Shown here: piece by piece, positions 8,599-14,306 of the stretch
How positions within the stretch are numbered: position 1 is the first letter of the stretch
Layout of the letters: each line of letters starts with the position of its first letter
Source of the DNA: Clostridia bacterium
GTDB taxonomy: Bacteria > Bacillota > Clostridia > UMGS1810
Assembly: GCA_017629325.1 (NCBI GenBank)
Contig: JAGBXL010000065.1
Location: forward strand, 1-14,421
Length of the DNA stretch: 14,421 nt
Direction: 5' to 3'
Translations under genes and position numbers: made by a program
The notes under the pieces: model-generated
The model's input: the letters and a program-made list of their open reading frames with translations, nothing else
Told to the model about the DNA's origin: nothing
Database searches by the model: none

Positions 8599-9324
8599 AT
8601 GAGAATTTTTAGAAAAATCATTTCATTGATACTTGTTATAATTATGGCATCTTTGTGTTTTTGTTCCTGTTCACCCAATAATAACAACACATCTGATGCA
8701 GGCTATATAAAAGTTGGCGATAGGGAGCTTTCTAAAGAATATATCGGCTATTTCTTCTATGTTGCCAAGCGTAATATGATAAAAGAGGCAGGCTTTGTTC
8801 TTGGCGATGGCGGTAATGCCACAGATGAAGATGTAAAAGCTTTCTGGGATACCACCGAAATAGAGGGCAAAAGTGCAGTTGATGTAGCCCGTGATTTAGC
8901 TTCAGATAATGCGGTTATTCAAACAGTGCAATATTTAAAAGCCGTAAGTGAAGGCATAAAGCTCACAGAAGATGAAGAAAAAGAAATTGCAGCTCAAATA
9001 AATGCGGCAATAGAATCAAGCGGCGGCAAAGAAGCTTTCAATACCCAGCTTAAAGAAATGGGCTGCGATGCCGATGCTTACAGACAGATTTTAACCGAGA
9101 ATAAATATGTTCAAAAGCTATATGATAAATACGATTCCGATGGGAAATTATCAGTTTCCGATGAAGAACTTTCATCATATATGTCGCTTTTTCCCGAGGG
9201 AACATCACCCGAAGAAGTATTTGATGCAGCAAAAAAAGATAAATTCAATAAAATGGCACAGGAATGGGAAAAAGATTACGATATAGTTGTATCGGGTAAA
9301 GGAATGAAAAAATTCACTGTATAA
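8599..9324 (+). CDS. Lipoprotein resembling a PrsA/SurA-type foldase without a PPIase domain
   Basis: 241 residues. The N-terminus has Arg/Lys, then a hydrophobic stretch IISLILVIIMASL, then FCSC; Cys24 with Ser at -1 is the likely lipidated residue, followed by an Asn/Ser-rich linker, so it should be anchored outside the membrane. Next come IKVGDRELSKEYIGYFF and long acidic helices (DEEKEIAAQINAAI ... AYRQILTENKYVQKLYDKY ... VSDEELSSYM), the pattern of the SurA/PrsA N-terminal chaperone domain. A C-terminal helix EWEKDYDIVVSGKGMKKF resembles the end of PrsA-like proteins. The parvulin PPIase domain normally between these parts is absent. The context agrees, since a PrsA-like peptidyl-prolyl isomerase often follows mfd in Clostridia. 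AAAGGGG at 8583-8589 supports ATG 8599. A chaperone role is inferred; family assignment is moderate. Confidence 0.65.
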   Translation: MRIFRKIISLILVIIMASLCFCSCSPNNNNTSDAGYIKVGDRELSKEYIGYFFYVAKRNMIKEAGFVLGDGGNATDEDVKAFWDTTEIEGKSAVDVARDLASDNAVIQTVQYLKAVSEGIKLTEDEEKEIAAQINAAIESSGGKEAFNTQLKEMGCDADAYRQILTENKYVQKLYDKYDSDGKLSVSDEELSSYMSLFPEGTSPEEVFDAAKKDKFNKMAQEWEKDYDIVVSGKGMKKFTV

Positions 9325-9325
9325 T

Positions 9326-9371
9326 AAAAAAAGCTGTTAAAAACAAAATTTAGTTTTTAACAGCTTTTTTT
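9326..9371. terminator. Bidirectional terminator between the mfd operon and tadA
   Basis: Stem GCTGTTAAAAAC (9333-9344) / GTTTTTAACAGC (9353-9364) with an 8-base loop, flanked by seven A on the left and seven T on the right. It therefore ends transcripts arriving from either side. It serves the plus-strand lipoprotein gene and overlaps the last two bases of the tadA stop codon. Confidence 0.9.
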
Positions 9372-9807
9372 ATCTTTTACTTATAAAGAAATTTTTCATT
9401 AAACCTCTGCTTTCATCTTCGCCAATTCCATAATAACATTCAACATTGTGATTAAAAAGACCGGGCTTTAGTAAATTCACTTTAGATATGCAGCATCCCG
9501 TTTTTGGCTCTTCACAGCCAATATAAAGCCTTTTAATACGAGAGTGTATAATAGCACCGGCACACATTGCACAAGGCTCCACACTAACATACATTTCGCA
9601 GCCTTCCAAGGTTTTGGTGCCAAGCTTTTTGCATGCTTTTTTTATTGCATTTATTTCCGCGTGGCAGGTGCAATCTTTTTTTGTTTCAACCGTGTTGTGT
9701 GCTTTTGCAATGATTTCACCGTTAAAGCTTATAACTGCACCAATGGGTATTTCGTTTTTATTAAAAGCTTTTTTTGCCATTTTAATGGCTTCGTCCATCA
9801 TTTTCAT
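9370..9807 (-). CDS. tadA: tRNA adenosine(34) deaminase
   Basis: Deaminates adenosine to inosine at the wobble base of tRNA-Arg(ACG), letting one tRNA read CGU, CGC and CGA. Numbered from ATG 9807 it has 145 residues. The cytidine-deaminase-type zinc site is complete: His49-Ala-Glu51 (HAEINAI, Glu51 the proton shuttle) and Pro78-Cys79-Ala-Met-Cys82 (PCAMCAGAI). The N-terminus MDEAIKMAKKAF and IPIGAVI are typical. Start: an in-frame ATG at 9825 would add six residues but has no Shine-Dalgarno, whereas AGGTGG (9822-9817) lies nine bases before ATG 9807. The gene overlaps the 3' end of the upstream ttcA-like gene by 26 nt, so translation is probably coupled. Confidence 0.93.
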   Translation of the reverse strand: MKMMDEAIKMAKKAFNKNEIPIGAVISFNGEIIAKAHNTVETKKDCTCHAEINAIKKACKKLGTKTLEGCEMYVSVEPCAMCAGAIIHSRIKRLYIGCEEPKTGCCISKVNLLKPGLFNHNVECYYGIGEDESRGLMKNFFISKR

Positions 9808-10549
9808 TGCCTGTTTCCACCTCATATTTTTTGAATTCAGGTAAGTTTTTAATTGCGGTAAAGATATTTTTTGAGTAATTTCTGTTTTTCATATTAATGC
9901 TAATTAGCATATTCTTTGTTTCTTCTCGTTTTGTATTTCCGTCGGCAGGGCATATTTTTTTCATAATGGGCAGTCTGTTTTCTTCTGCAAATTTTTTAAT
10001 TATGTATTCATCGGTAAATATAAGAGGCCTTATAATGCTTATTCCCATATCTTCGTAGTGGGTAACAGGTTCAAAGCACATTGCTTTTCCATTGTAGAGA
10101 GTATTCATAACAAAGGTTTCAATTGCATCGTCTTTGTTATGTCCTAAAGCAAGTTTGTTGCAGTTTAGTTTTTTTGCACTTTCGCAGAGAGCAGCACGCC
10201 TCATTTTTGAACAAAGGCTGCATGGAGATTTCTCATTTAGTCTGTCAAACACAATTTCTTTAATCTGTGTTTTTTCTATGGTGTATTCAATTCCAAGGTT
10301 AGTGCAAAATTCAGATATTGGCAGAAAACTTGCATCTTCAAAACCAAGGTCAATGCTTATGGCTTTTATATCAAATTTTTTGGGGTAAAAGCTTTTAAGA
10401 GAGTTTAAAATAGTAAGCATAGCCAAGCTGTCTTTACCGCCCGAAACTCCAACTGCCAAAACATCCCCATCATCTATCATATTGTATGTTTTAATTGCCT
10501 GCCTTGAAAGGCTTAATAATTTCTTCATAGTTTTGTCTTTGAAAATCAT
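9782..10549 (-). CDS. TtcA-like PP-loop tRNA 2-thiocytidine synthetase family protein
   Basis: 255 residues. The adenylating PP-loop SGGKDS is at 36-41 in a normal context (VLAVGVSGGKDSLAM). Cys110 and Cys113 (PCSLCSKMRR) plus Cys200 (MKKICPADG) match the three cysteines that hold the [4Fe-4S] cluster in TtcA. LALGHNKDDAIETFVMNTLYNGK at about 133-155 is characteristic of the TtcA/TilS superfamily, closer to TtcA. TtcA adds sulphur to cytidine 32 of certain tRNAs; many Clostridia carry several TtcA-like paralogues, so the exact tRNA position is uncertain. Start: AAAGGA lies just before ATG 10549, while ATG 10528 lacks a binding site. It lies between tRNA-Gly and tadA on the same strand, a small tRNA-related cluster. 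No clear promoter of its own was seen. Confidence 0.85.
   Translation of the reverse strand: MIFKDKTMKKLLSLSRQAIKTYNMIDDGDVLAVGVSGGKDSLAMLTILNSLKSFYPKKFDIKAISIDLGFEDASFLPISEFCTNLGIEYTIEKTQIKEIVFDRLNEKSPCSLCSKMRRAALCESAKKLNCNKLALGHNKDDAIETFVMNTLYNGKAMCFEPVTHYEDMGISIIRPLIFTDEYIIKKFAEENRLPIMKKICPADGNTKREETKNMLISINMKNRNYSKNIFTAIKNLPEFKKYEVETGNENDGRSH
9817..9822 (-). promoter_or_regulatory. Ribosome binding site deciding the tadA start
   Basis: AGGTGG read on the minus strand, nine bases before ATG 9807. It lies within the last codons of the ttcA-like gene and immediately after the alternative ATG at 9825, which it argues against. Confidence 0.65.
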
Positions 10550-10585
10550 AATTAATCCTTTAATGTGTTTTTATAAATATACAAA

Positions 10586-10615
10586 AAAATACACACTTTT
10601 TAAAGTGTGTATTTT
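10586..10615 (-). terminator. Intrinsic terminator of tRNA-Gly
   Basis: Perfect inverted repeat AAAATACACACTTT (10586-10599) / AAAGTGTGTATTTT (10602-10615). On the minus strand it is followed by a run of T (the complement of A10583-10589) and begins four bases after the tRNA 3' end. Confidence 0.85.
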
Positions 10616-10618
10616 AAA

Positions 10619-10690
10619 AGCGGAAGACGAGATTCGAACTCGCGACGTTCACCTTGGCAAGGTGACGCTCTACCACTGAGCCACTCCCGC
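10619..10690 (-). tRNA. tRNA-Gly (anticodon GCC)
   Basis: 72 nt on the minus strand. The acceptor stem is GCGGGAG / CTTCCGC with one G-U pair and discriminator U73, normal for bacterial tRNA-Gly. D arm GCTC-AGTGGTA-GAGC, anticodon stem TCACC/GGTGA enclosing TTGCCAA (anticodon GCC), and T arm GCGAG-TTCGAAT-CTCGT are all regular. CCA is not encoded; the 3' end runs straight into TTTTAAAA, so CCA must be added by nucleotidyltransferase. Confidence 0.97.
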
Positions 10691-10710
10691 ATACGATTTA
10701 TTACTCAATT

Positions 10711-10739
10711 ATTATAGCAGTTTTAATGCAGTTTGTCAA
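10711..10739 (-). promoter_or_regulatory. Consensus sigma-A promoter of tRNA-Gly
   Basis: On the minus strand, TTGACA (10739-10734), a 17-base spacer and TATAAT (10716-10711), both hexamers perfect. Transcription should start about 14 nt before the mature tRNA 5' end. Confidence 0.92.
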
Positions 10740-10758
10740 GCATTTTTTTAAAATTTAT

Positions 10759-10800
10759 TTGTAAATGGGGTGTGATTTAAATAATACACCCCATTTACAA
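10759..10800 (-). terminator. Hairpin after the AGCS transporter gene
   Basis: A 15-bp perfect inverted repeat, TTGTAAATGGGGTGT (10759-10773) / ACACCCCATTTACAA (10786-10800), with a 12-base AT loop, beginning 10 bases past the transporter stop codon. The tail on the minus strand is AAATAAATTTT, not a clean T-tract, so termination may be partial. It ends about 20 nt before the tRNA-Gly -35 box. Confidence 0.65.
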
Positions 10801-10810
10801 TTGGTTTTTA

Positions 10811-12223
10811 TTATTTATTGTCTGAATTCTTTTTAACAAGTTTGGAAAGTGCAAAAAGAGCAATGGCATTGGGAATAACCATAAGATAGTTAAAGAAGTC
10901 GGTAAGTTCCCAAACAAGATCGTTTTTAAGAATAGAGCCAAGGAAAATAAATACAATTGCTATAACAGAATATAAAACAGTTGCCCATTTTTTATTCTTA
11001 AAAAGATATTGAACGTTGAGCTTTCCAAAGAAGTTCCAGCCTATAATTGTTGAAAAAGCAAAGAATAATAAACAAACTGCAACAAATATATTTCCAAAAT
11101 TACCCCAGGGAATAGCTGAAGACACAGCAGTCTGCATAGCTGTTGTTTTTGCAATAATTGCAGTTTCACCGCTTGTTGCTGCTATATATGCATCACTCGA
11201 AAGATTTGCAAGCGGACCATTACCTGTGTAAAGGCAAGTGATAACAACGAGTGCTGTCATAGTTAAAACAACAAAAGTATCAATAAACACACCAATCATA
11301 GCTGCAACACCCTGATCGTGAGGTTTTTCAACATTTGCCATAGCGTGAGCGTGTGGGGTAGAACCCATACCTGCCTCATTAGAGAAAAGGCCTCTTTTAG
11401 CACCCTGGCTTATTGCGGTTTTAAGAGCGTAACCAATTCCGCCGCCTATAAGGGCATCCGGAGTAAAGGCATATTTAAATATCATACCAATTGTAGTTGG
11501 AACAAATTTAATTTTAATGCAAAGAACAACAAGACCTCCAACAAGGAAAATTCCTGCCATAAAAGGAACCATTTTTTCTGTTACCGATGCAATTCTCTGA
11601 ATACCGCCAAGGAATATAAATGCCGAAATAGCTGCAATAATAACACCAACTGCCCAAACGGGAATACCAAAAGCATTGTTGCAGGATTCTGCAATAGAAT
11701 TGGACTGAACCATAGAACCCATAAATCCAAGTGCCAAAACAGCGGCTATTGCAAAGAAAAATGCTAAAAATGTTCCAAAACCATTAGGAAATGCTTTCTT
11801 AATGTAATAAACAGGGCCGCCGTGAATTTCGCCGTCAGCATCTTTTATTCTTGTTTCCTGAGCTAAAACTGCCTCTGCATAAATAGTTGCCATGCCTAAA
11901 AATGCTATAATCCACATCCAGAAAATAGCACCGGGTCCGCCAACTAATATTGCACCCGAAGCACCAACAATGTTTCCTGTTCCAACCTGGGCTGCAATAG
12001 CTGTTGCGAGAGCCTGGAATGAGCTTAATCCCGACTGGTTTTTGTCGCCTTTTAATTTAAAGTCGCCAAAAACTCTTTTCATTCCTTCGCCAAAACAACG
12101 AACCTGAACGAACTTTGTTTTGAATGAGTAGAAAAGACCAACGCCAACAAGAAGGATAATTAAAATGTAGTCTGAAAGATATGCGTTTGCTTTTGCTACA
12201 ATGTTTAAAATTGTTTCCTGCAT
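10811..12223 (-). CDS. AGCS-family Na+/alanine-glycine symporter, glycine-riboswitch controlled
   Basis: A 470-residue polytopic membrane protein of the alanine/glycine:cation symporter family (AlsT/AgcS type), importing small amino acids with Na+ or H+. The family block SSFQALATAIAAQVGTGN, then IVGASGAILVGGPGAIFWMW (residues 67-104), is present, as are GGPVYYIKK, LFSNEAGMGSTPHAHA and long hydrophobic segments to the C-terminus. A frame from TTG 12238 is possible, but GGAGG (12236-12232) overlaps it and sits eight bases before ATG 12223, so MQETILN is the start. A glycine riboswitch with an intrinsic terminator lies in its leader, which makes glycine the probable physiological substrate. It diverges from an NSS transporter. 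The family is certain; specificity is inferred from the riboswitch. Confidence 0.95.
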   Translation of the reverse strand: MQETILNIVAKANAYLSDYILIILLVGVGLFYSFKTKFVQVRCFGEGMKRVFGDFKLKGDKNQSGLSSFQALATAIAAQVGTGNIVGASGAILVGGPGAIFWMWIIAFLGMATIYAEAVLAQETRIKDADGEIHGGPVYYIKKAFPNGFGTFLAFFFAIAAVLALGFMGSMVQSNSIAESCNNAFGIPVWAVGVIIAAISAFIFLGGIQRIASVTEKMVPFMAGIFLVGGLVVLCIKIKFVPTTIGMIFKYAFTPDALIGGGIGYALKTAISQGAKRGLFSNEAGMGSTPHAHAMANVEKPHDQGVAAMIGVFIDTFVVLTMTALVVITCLYTGNGPLANLSSDAYIAATSGETAIIAKTTAMQTAVSSAIPWGNFGNIFVAVCLLFFAFSTIIGWNFFGKLNVQYLFKNKKWATVLYSVIAIVFIFLGSILKNDLVWELTDFFNYLMVIPNAIALFALSKLVKKNSDNK

Positions 12224-12231
12224 AAAAAATA

Positions 12232-12236
12232 CCTCC
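12232..12236 (-). promoter_or_regulatory. Ribosome binding site deciding the AGCS start
   Basis: GGAGG on the minus strand, eight bases before ATG 12223. It excludes the TTG at 12238, which overlaps the site. Confidence 0.85.
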
Positions 12237-12256
12237 AAAAAATAATTTTTTGCAAC

Positions 12257-12282
12257 AAAAAAAGTTGCTTTTTAAAGCAACT
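12257..12282 (-). terminator. Riboswitch expression-platform terminator
   Basis: On the minus strand AGTTGCTTT (12282-12274) pairs with AAAGCAACT (12271-12263), followed by a seven-T run ending at 12257. It lies between the glycine aptamer and the AGCS ribosome binding site, where a riboswitch terminator is expected. Confidence 0.88.
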
Positions 12283-12311
12283 CCAAAGAACGAATAATGA
12301 GCTTAATCACT

Positions 12312-12413
12312 ACTTTAGCCTCTATCCTTTTGCCTGAGAGATTCGGTTTTTACACCTTGCACCTTCGGCACTCAATTTAATGAGATTCTCCAGAGTTCCC
12401 TCCGCTTTCGGTT
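12312..12413 (-). promoter_or_regulatory. Glycine riboswitch (single aptamer)
   Basis: The minus-strand RNA contains the hallmark glycine-aptamer pieces in order: AACUCUGGAGA (12397-12387), a short variable hairpin, GCCGAAGGUGCAAGG (12369-12355), then UCUCUCAGGCAAAAGGA (about 12342-12326) and UAGAGG. P1 forms from CUCU (12395-12392) and AGAG (12323-12320). Only one aptamer is present; a small hairpin UAGUGA/UCAUUA at 12312-12295 just 3' of it could be the helper ('ghost') stem of a singleton. The aptamer binds glycine and is coupled to the terminator at 12257-12282. Exact outer boundaries are approximate. Confidence 0.92.
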
Positions 12414-12460
12414 CATAAGTTCCAAAAACTTCAAAGGGTTAATATTTAGCTTATGTTGCA

Positions 12461-12489
12461 ATTCTACCACAGATGGAATTATTTATCAA
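12461..12489 (-). promoter_or_regulatory. Promoter of the riboswitch-AGCS transcript
   Basis: On the minus strand, TTGATA (12489-12484), a 17-base spacer and TAGAAT (12466-12461). The start would be near 12454, giving a leader of about 230 nt that contains the whole riboswitch. Confidence 0.75.
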
Positions 12490-12550
12490 GAGAAAAAAAT
12501 AAAATTCAACAATTTATTACAAAAAATATTATCATATAAATAATATATGC

Positions 12551-12579
12551 TTGCAACTTGTACTAAAATAGTATATAAT
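12551..12579 (+). promoter_or_regulatory. Promoter of the NSS transporter gene
   Basis: TTGCAA (12551-12556), a 17-base spacer and a perfect TATAAT (12574-12579). The leader is only about 22 nt, so no riboswitch fits on this side. The -35 is weak (four of six), which leaves room for an activator. Confidence 0.7.
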
Positions 12580-12608
12580 AAATTCAATAATTTTTTGGAG
12601 GTTAGTTT

Positions 12609-13976
12609 ATGCAAAGAGAAAAATTTTCTTCACGACTTGGCTTTTTGCTTATTTCGGCAGGCTGTGCCATTGGCCTTGGCAATGTATGGCGTTTTCCCTA
12701 CATAACAGGTAAATACGGCGGTGCGGCATTTGTTATTTTGTATCTTGCTTTTCTTCTTTTAATGGGGCTTCCCGTTATGGTGATGGAATTATCCGTTGGC
12801 AGAGCAAGTCAGAAGAGCATAGCTCAGTCTTTTGATGTTCTTGAAAAAAAGGGCTCAAAATTTCATTGGTATAAATATCCTGCAATGGCAGGCAACTATC
12901 TTTTAATGATGTTCTACACATCGGTTGCAGGTTGGATGCTTATCTACTGCAAAAAGCTGATTTCAGGTGAATTTGTAGCTGCAACACCCGATATGGTTAA
13001 CCAAGCTTTCGGTGGAATGATGTCAAATCCCATAGCTATGATAGCAGCAGTTGTAATTATTGTTGTGGGCTGCTTTGCAGTTTGTGCAATGGGGCTTGAA
13101 AAGGGTGTTGAAAAAATCACAAAGTTTATGATGCTTTGCCTTTTTGCAATTATGCTTGTGCTTGTTGGCAATTCTCTTTTGATGGACGGTGCCAAAGAAG
13201 GCCTTAAGTTCTATCTCTATCCCGATTTTAAAAAGCTTATGGACGCAGGTATTTTCAATGCCATATTCGATGCAATGGGACAGGCTTTCTTTACCTTAAG
13301 CATAGGTATGGGCTCAATTGCAATTTTCGGCAGTTATATAGATAGAAAACACTCTCTTTCTGGAGAAGCTATCCGCATAACCCTTCTGGATACAAGCGTT
13401 GCACTTATGGCAGGTCTTATTATTTTCCCTGCCTGCTTTACCTACGGTGTTCAGCCCGAAAGCGGACCAAATCTTATATTTATTGCTCTTCCAAATATTT
13501 TTGCAACCATGCCCGGTGGCAGAATATGGGGATCGCTTTTCTTTATCTTCCTTTTATTTGCAGCTCTTTCCACAGTTATTGCAGTTTTTGAAAACATCGT
13601 TTCTTTCTGGATAGATTTAAAAGGCTGGTCAAGAAAGAAAACAGTTCTTGTAAATGGAATTCTTCTTTTAATCCTTTCGCTTCCCTGTGTTCTTGGGTTT
13701 AATGTTCTTTCATTTATTGAGCCTCTTGGTGCAGGCTCATCAATTATGGATCTCGAAGATTTTATTATAAGCAATAATATTCTTCCGCTCGGCTCTGTAA
13801 TATATGTTATCTTCTGCTGCTTCCGCTTTGGCTGGGGCTGGGATAAATTTATTGAAGAAGCAAATATGGGCGACGGAATTAAATTCCCCAAAAAGATTCG
13901 CTTCTATGTTGCATATATCCTGCCACTGATAATCCTCTTTATTTTTGTTCAGGGTTATATAGCAAAATTCTTCTGA
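12609..13976 (+). CDS. Neurotransmitter:sodium symporter (NSS/SNF) family transporter
   Basis: A 455-residue LeuT-fold membrane protein that imports amino acids with Na+. TM1 carries the family signature SAGCAIGLGNVWRFPY (16-31), including Asn25 at the LeuT Na1-site position. TM6 shows GQAFFTLSIGMGSIAIFGSY from Gly224, aligning with the unwound LeuT TM6. TM8 (FIFLLFAALSTVIAVFENIVSFW) holds the Ala/Ser/Thr Na2 region. The C-terminal segments are consistent with 11 TM helices, as in most bacterial members. GGAGGT at 12597-12602 supports ATG 12609. It diverges from the glycine-riboswitch AGCS gene and shares a terminator with tRNA-Ser downstream. The substrate cannot be read from sequence; hydrophobic or aromatic amino acids, alanine or glycine are all possible. 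Confidence 0.95.
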   Translation: MQREKFSSRLGFLLISAGCAIGLGNVWRFPYITGKYGGAAFVILYLAFLLLMGLPVMVMELSVGRASQKSIAQSFDVLEKKGSKFHWYKYPAMAGNYLLMMFYTSVAGWMLIYCKKLISGEFVAATPDMVNQAFGGMMSNPIAMIAAVVIIVVGCFAVCAMGLEKGVEKITKFMMLCLFAIMLVLVGNSLLMDGAKEGLKFYLYPDFKKLMDAGIFNAIFDAMGQAFFTLSIGMGSIAIFGSYIDRKHSLSGEAIRITLLDTSVALMAGLIIFPACFTYGVQPESGPNLIFIALPNIFATMPGGRIWGSLFFIFLLFAALSTVIAVFENIVSFWIDLKGWSRKKTVLVNGILLLILSLPCVLGFNVLSFIEPLGAGSSIMDLEDFIISNNILPLGSVIYVIFCCFRFGWGWDKFIEEANMGDGIKFPKKIRFYVAYILPLIILFIFVQGYIAKFF

Positions 13977-13984
13977 TATAAAAT

Positions 13985-14016
13985 AAAAAAGCACTCACAT
14001 TAGTGAGTGCTTTTTT
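13985..14016. terminator. Bidirectional terminator between the NSS gene and tRNA-Ser
   Basis: AAAAAA-GCACTCAC (to 13998), loop ATTA, GTGAGTGC-TTTTTT (14003-14016). Symmetrical A and T runs let it stop both the plus-strand transporter transcript and the minus-strand tRNA-Ser transcript. Confidence 0.92.
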
Positions 14017-14019
14017 AAA

Positions 14020-14108
14020 AGGAGAGGAAGGGATTCGAACCCTCGAAACGGGATAGCCGTTTACAGCATTTCCAATGCTGCGCCTTCAACCAGCTCAGCC
14101 ACCTCTCC
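14020..14108 (-). tRNA. tRNA-Ser (anticodon GGA)
   Basis: 89 nt on the minus strand, including the discriminator. Acceptor GGAGAGG / CCTCTCC, anticodon stem CAGCA/TGCTG around TTGGAAA (anticodon GGA, reading UCU/UCC), a long class II variable arm with stem AAACGG/CCGTTT, and T arm GAGGG-TTCGAAT-CCCTT. CCA is not encoded. The base at position 73 is T, whereas bacterial tRNA-Ser usually has G73. Confidence 0.95.
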
Positions 14109-14121
14109 AAGCGACTTTAAT

Positions 14122-14150
14122 ATTATATCAATCAAATTATAAGATGTCAA
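14122..14150 (-). promoter_or_regulatory. Consensus sigma-A promoter of tRNA-Ser
   Basis: On the minus strand, TTGACA (14150-14145), a 17-base spacer and TATAAT (14127-14122), both perfect. The mature 5' end is 14 bases past the -10 box, so the leader is only a few bases long. Confidence 0.92.
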
Positions 14151-14170
14151 GAGTTTTTTTGAAACAAAAT

Positions 14171-14204
14171 AAATAAAACCTTTGTTTTAACAAAGGTTTT
14201 ATTT
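14171..14204. repeat. Perfect 16-bp inverted repeat (probable terminator)
   Basis: AAATAAAACCTTTGTT (14171-14186) / AACAAAGGTTTTATTT (14189-14204). On the minus strand it is followed by TTGTTTCAAAAAAAC and lies just upstream of the tRNA-Ser promoter, so it could end transcription of a minus-strand gene to the right. Confidence 0.6.
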
Positions 14205-14240
14205 ACTGTATAGGAAACTTCGTTTCTATACAGTAAATAA
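14199..14240. repeat. 19-bp inverted repeat with one bulged base
   Basis: TTATTTACTGTATAG, a spare G, AAAC, loop TTC, then GTTTCTATACAGTAAATAA (14222-14240). The left arm shares bases 14199-14204 with the right arm of the preceding hairpin, so the two cannot both be fully formed. No T-tract follows, so this is not a plain terminator. Confidence 0.7.
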
Positions 14241-14253
14241 CTTTGATTATATT

Positions 14254-14304
14254 GCCGTGCAAAATTTTTTGAAAAGCCTACTGCTTTTCAAAAATGCACA
14301 TGGC
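14254..14304. repeat. Long stem-loop with GAAAAGC/GCTTTTC core
   Basis: Core TTTTTGAAAAGC (14266-14277), loop CTACT, GCTTTTCAAAAA (14283-14294), a perfect 12-bp stem. Outer pairing GTGCA/TGCAC (14257-14261 with 14295-14299) and GCC/GGC (14254-14256 with 14302-14304) extends it with small internal bulges. No ORF spans it. Confidence 0.7.
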
Positions 14305-14306
14305 TT

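Noticed and set aside
10482..10679. Plus-strand ORF of 65 codons ending EDEIRTRDVHLGKVTLYH
   Set aside because: It runs antisense through the start of the ttcA-like gene and across tRNA-Gly; this peptide ending is a translation artefact of the tRNA complement.
11318..11767. Plus-strand ORF of 149 codons
   Set aside because: Fully antisense to the AGCS transporter, with Asn/Cys/Lys-biased low-complexity composition and no ribosome binding site.
12224..12454. Possible tandem glycine riboswitch
   Set aside because: Only one set of CCGAAGG and CUCUCAGGCAAAAGG elements is present, and the space 5' and 3' of it is too short for a second full aptamer.
13451..13891. Minus-strand ORF of 146 codons
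   Set aside because: Antisense shadow inside the NSS transporter, whose membrane segments and motifs account for the sequence.
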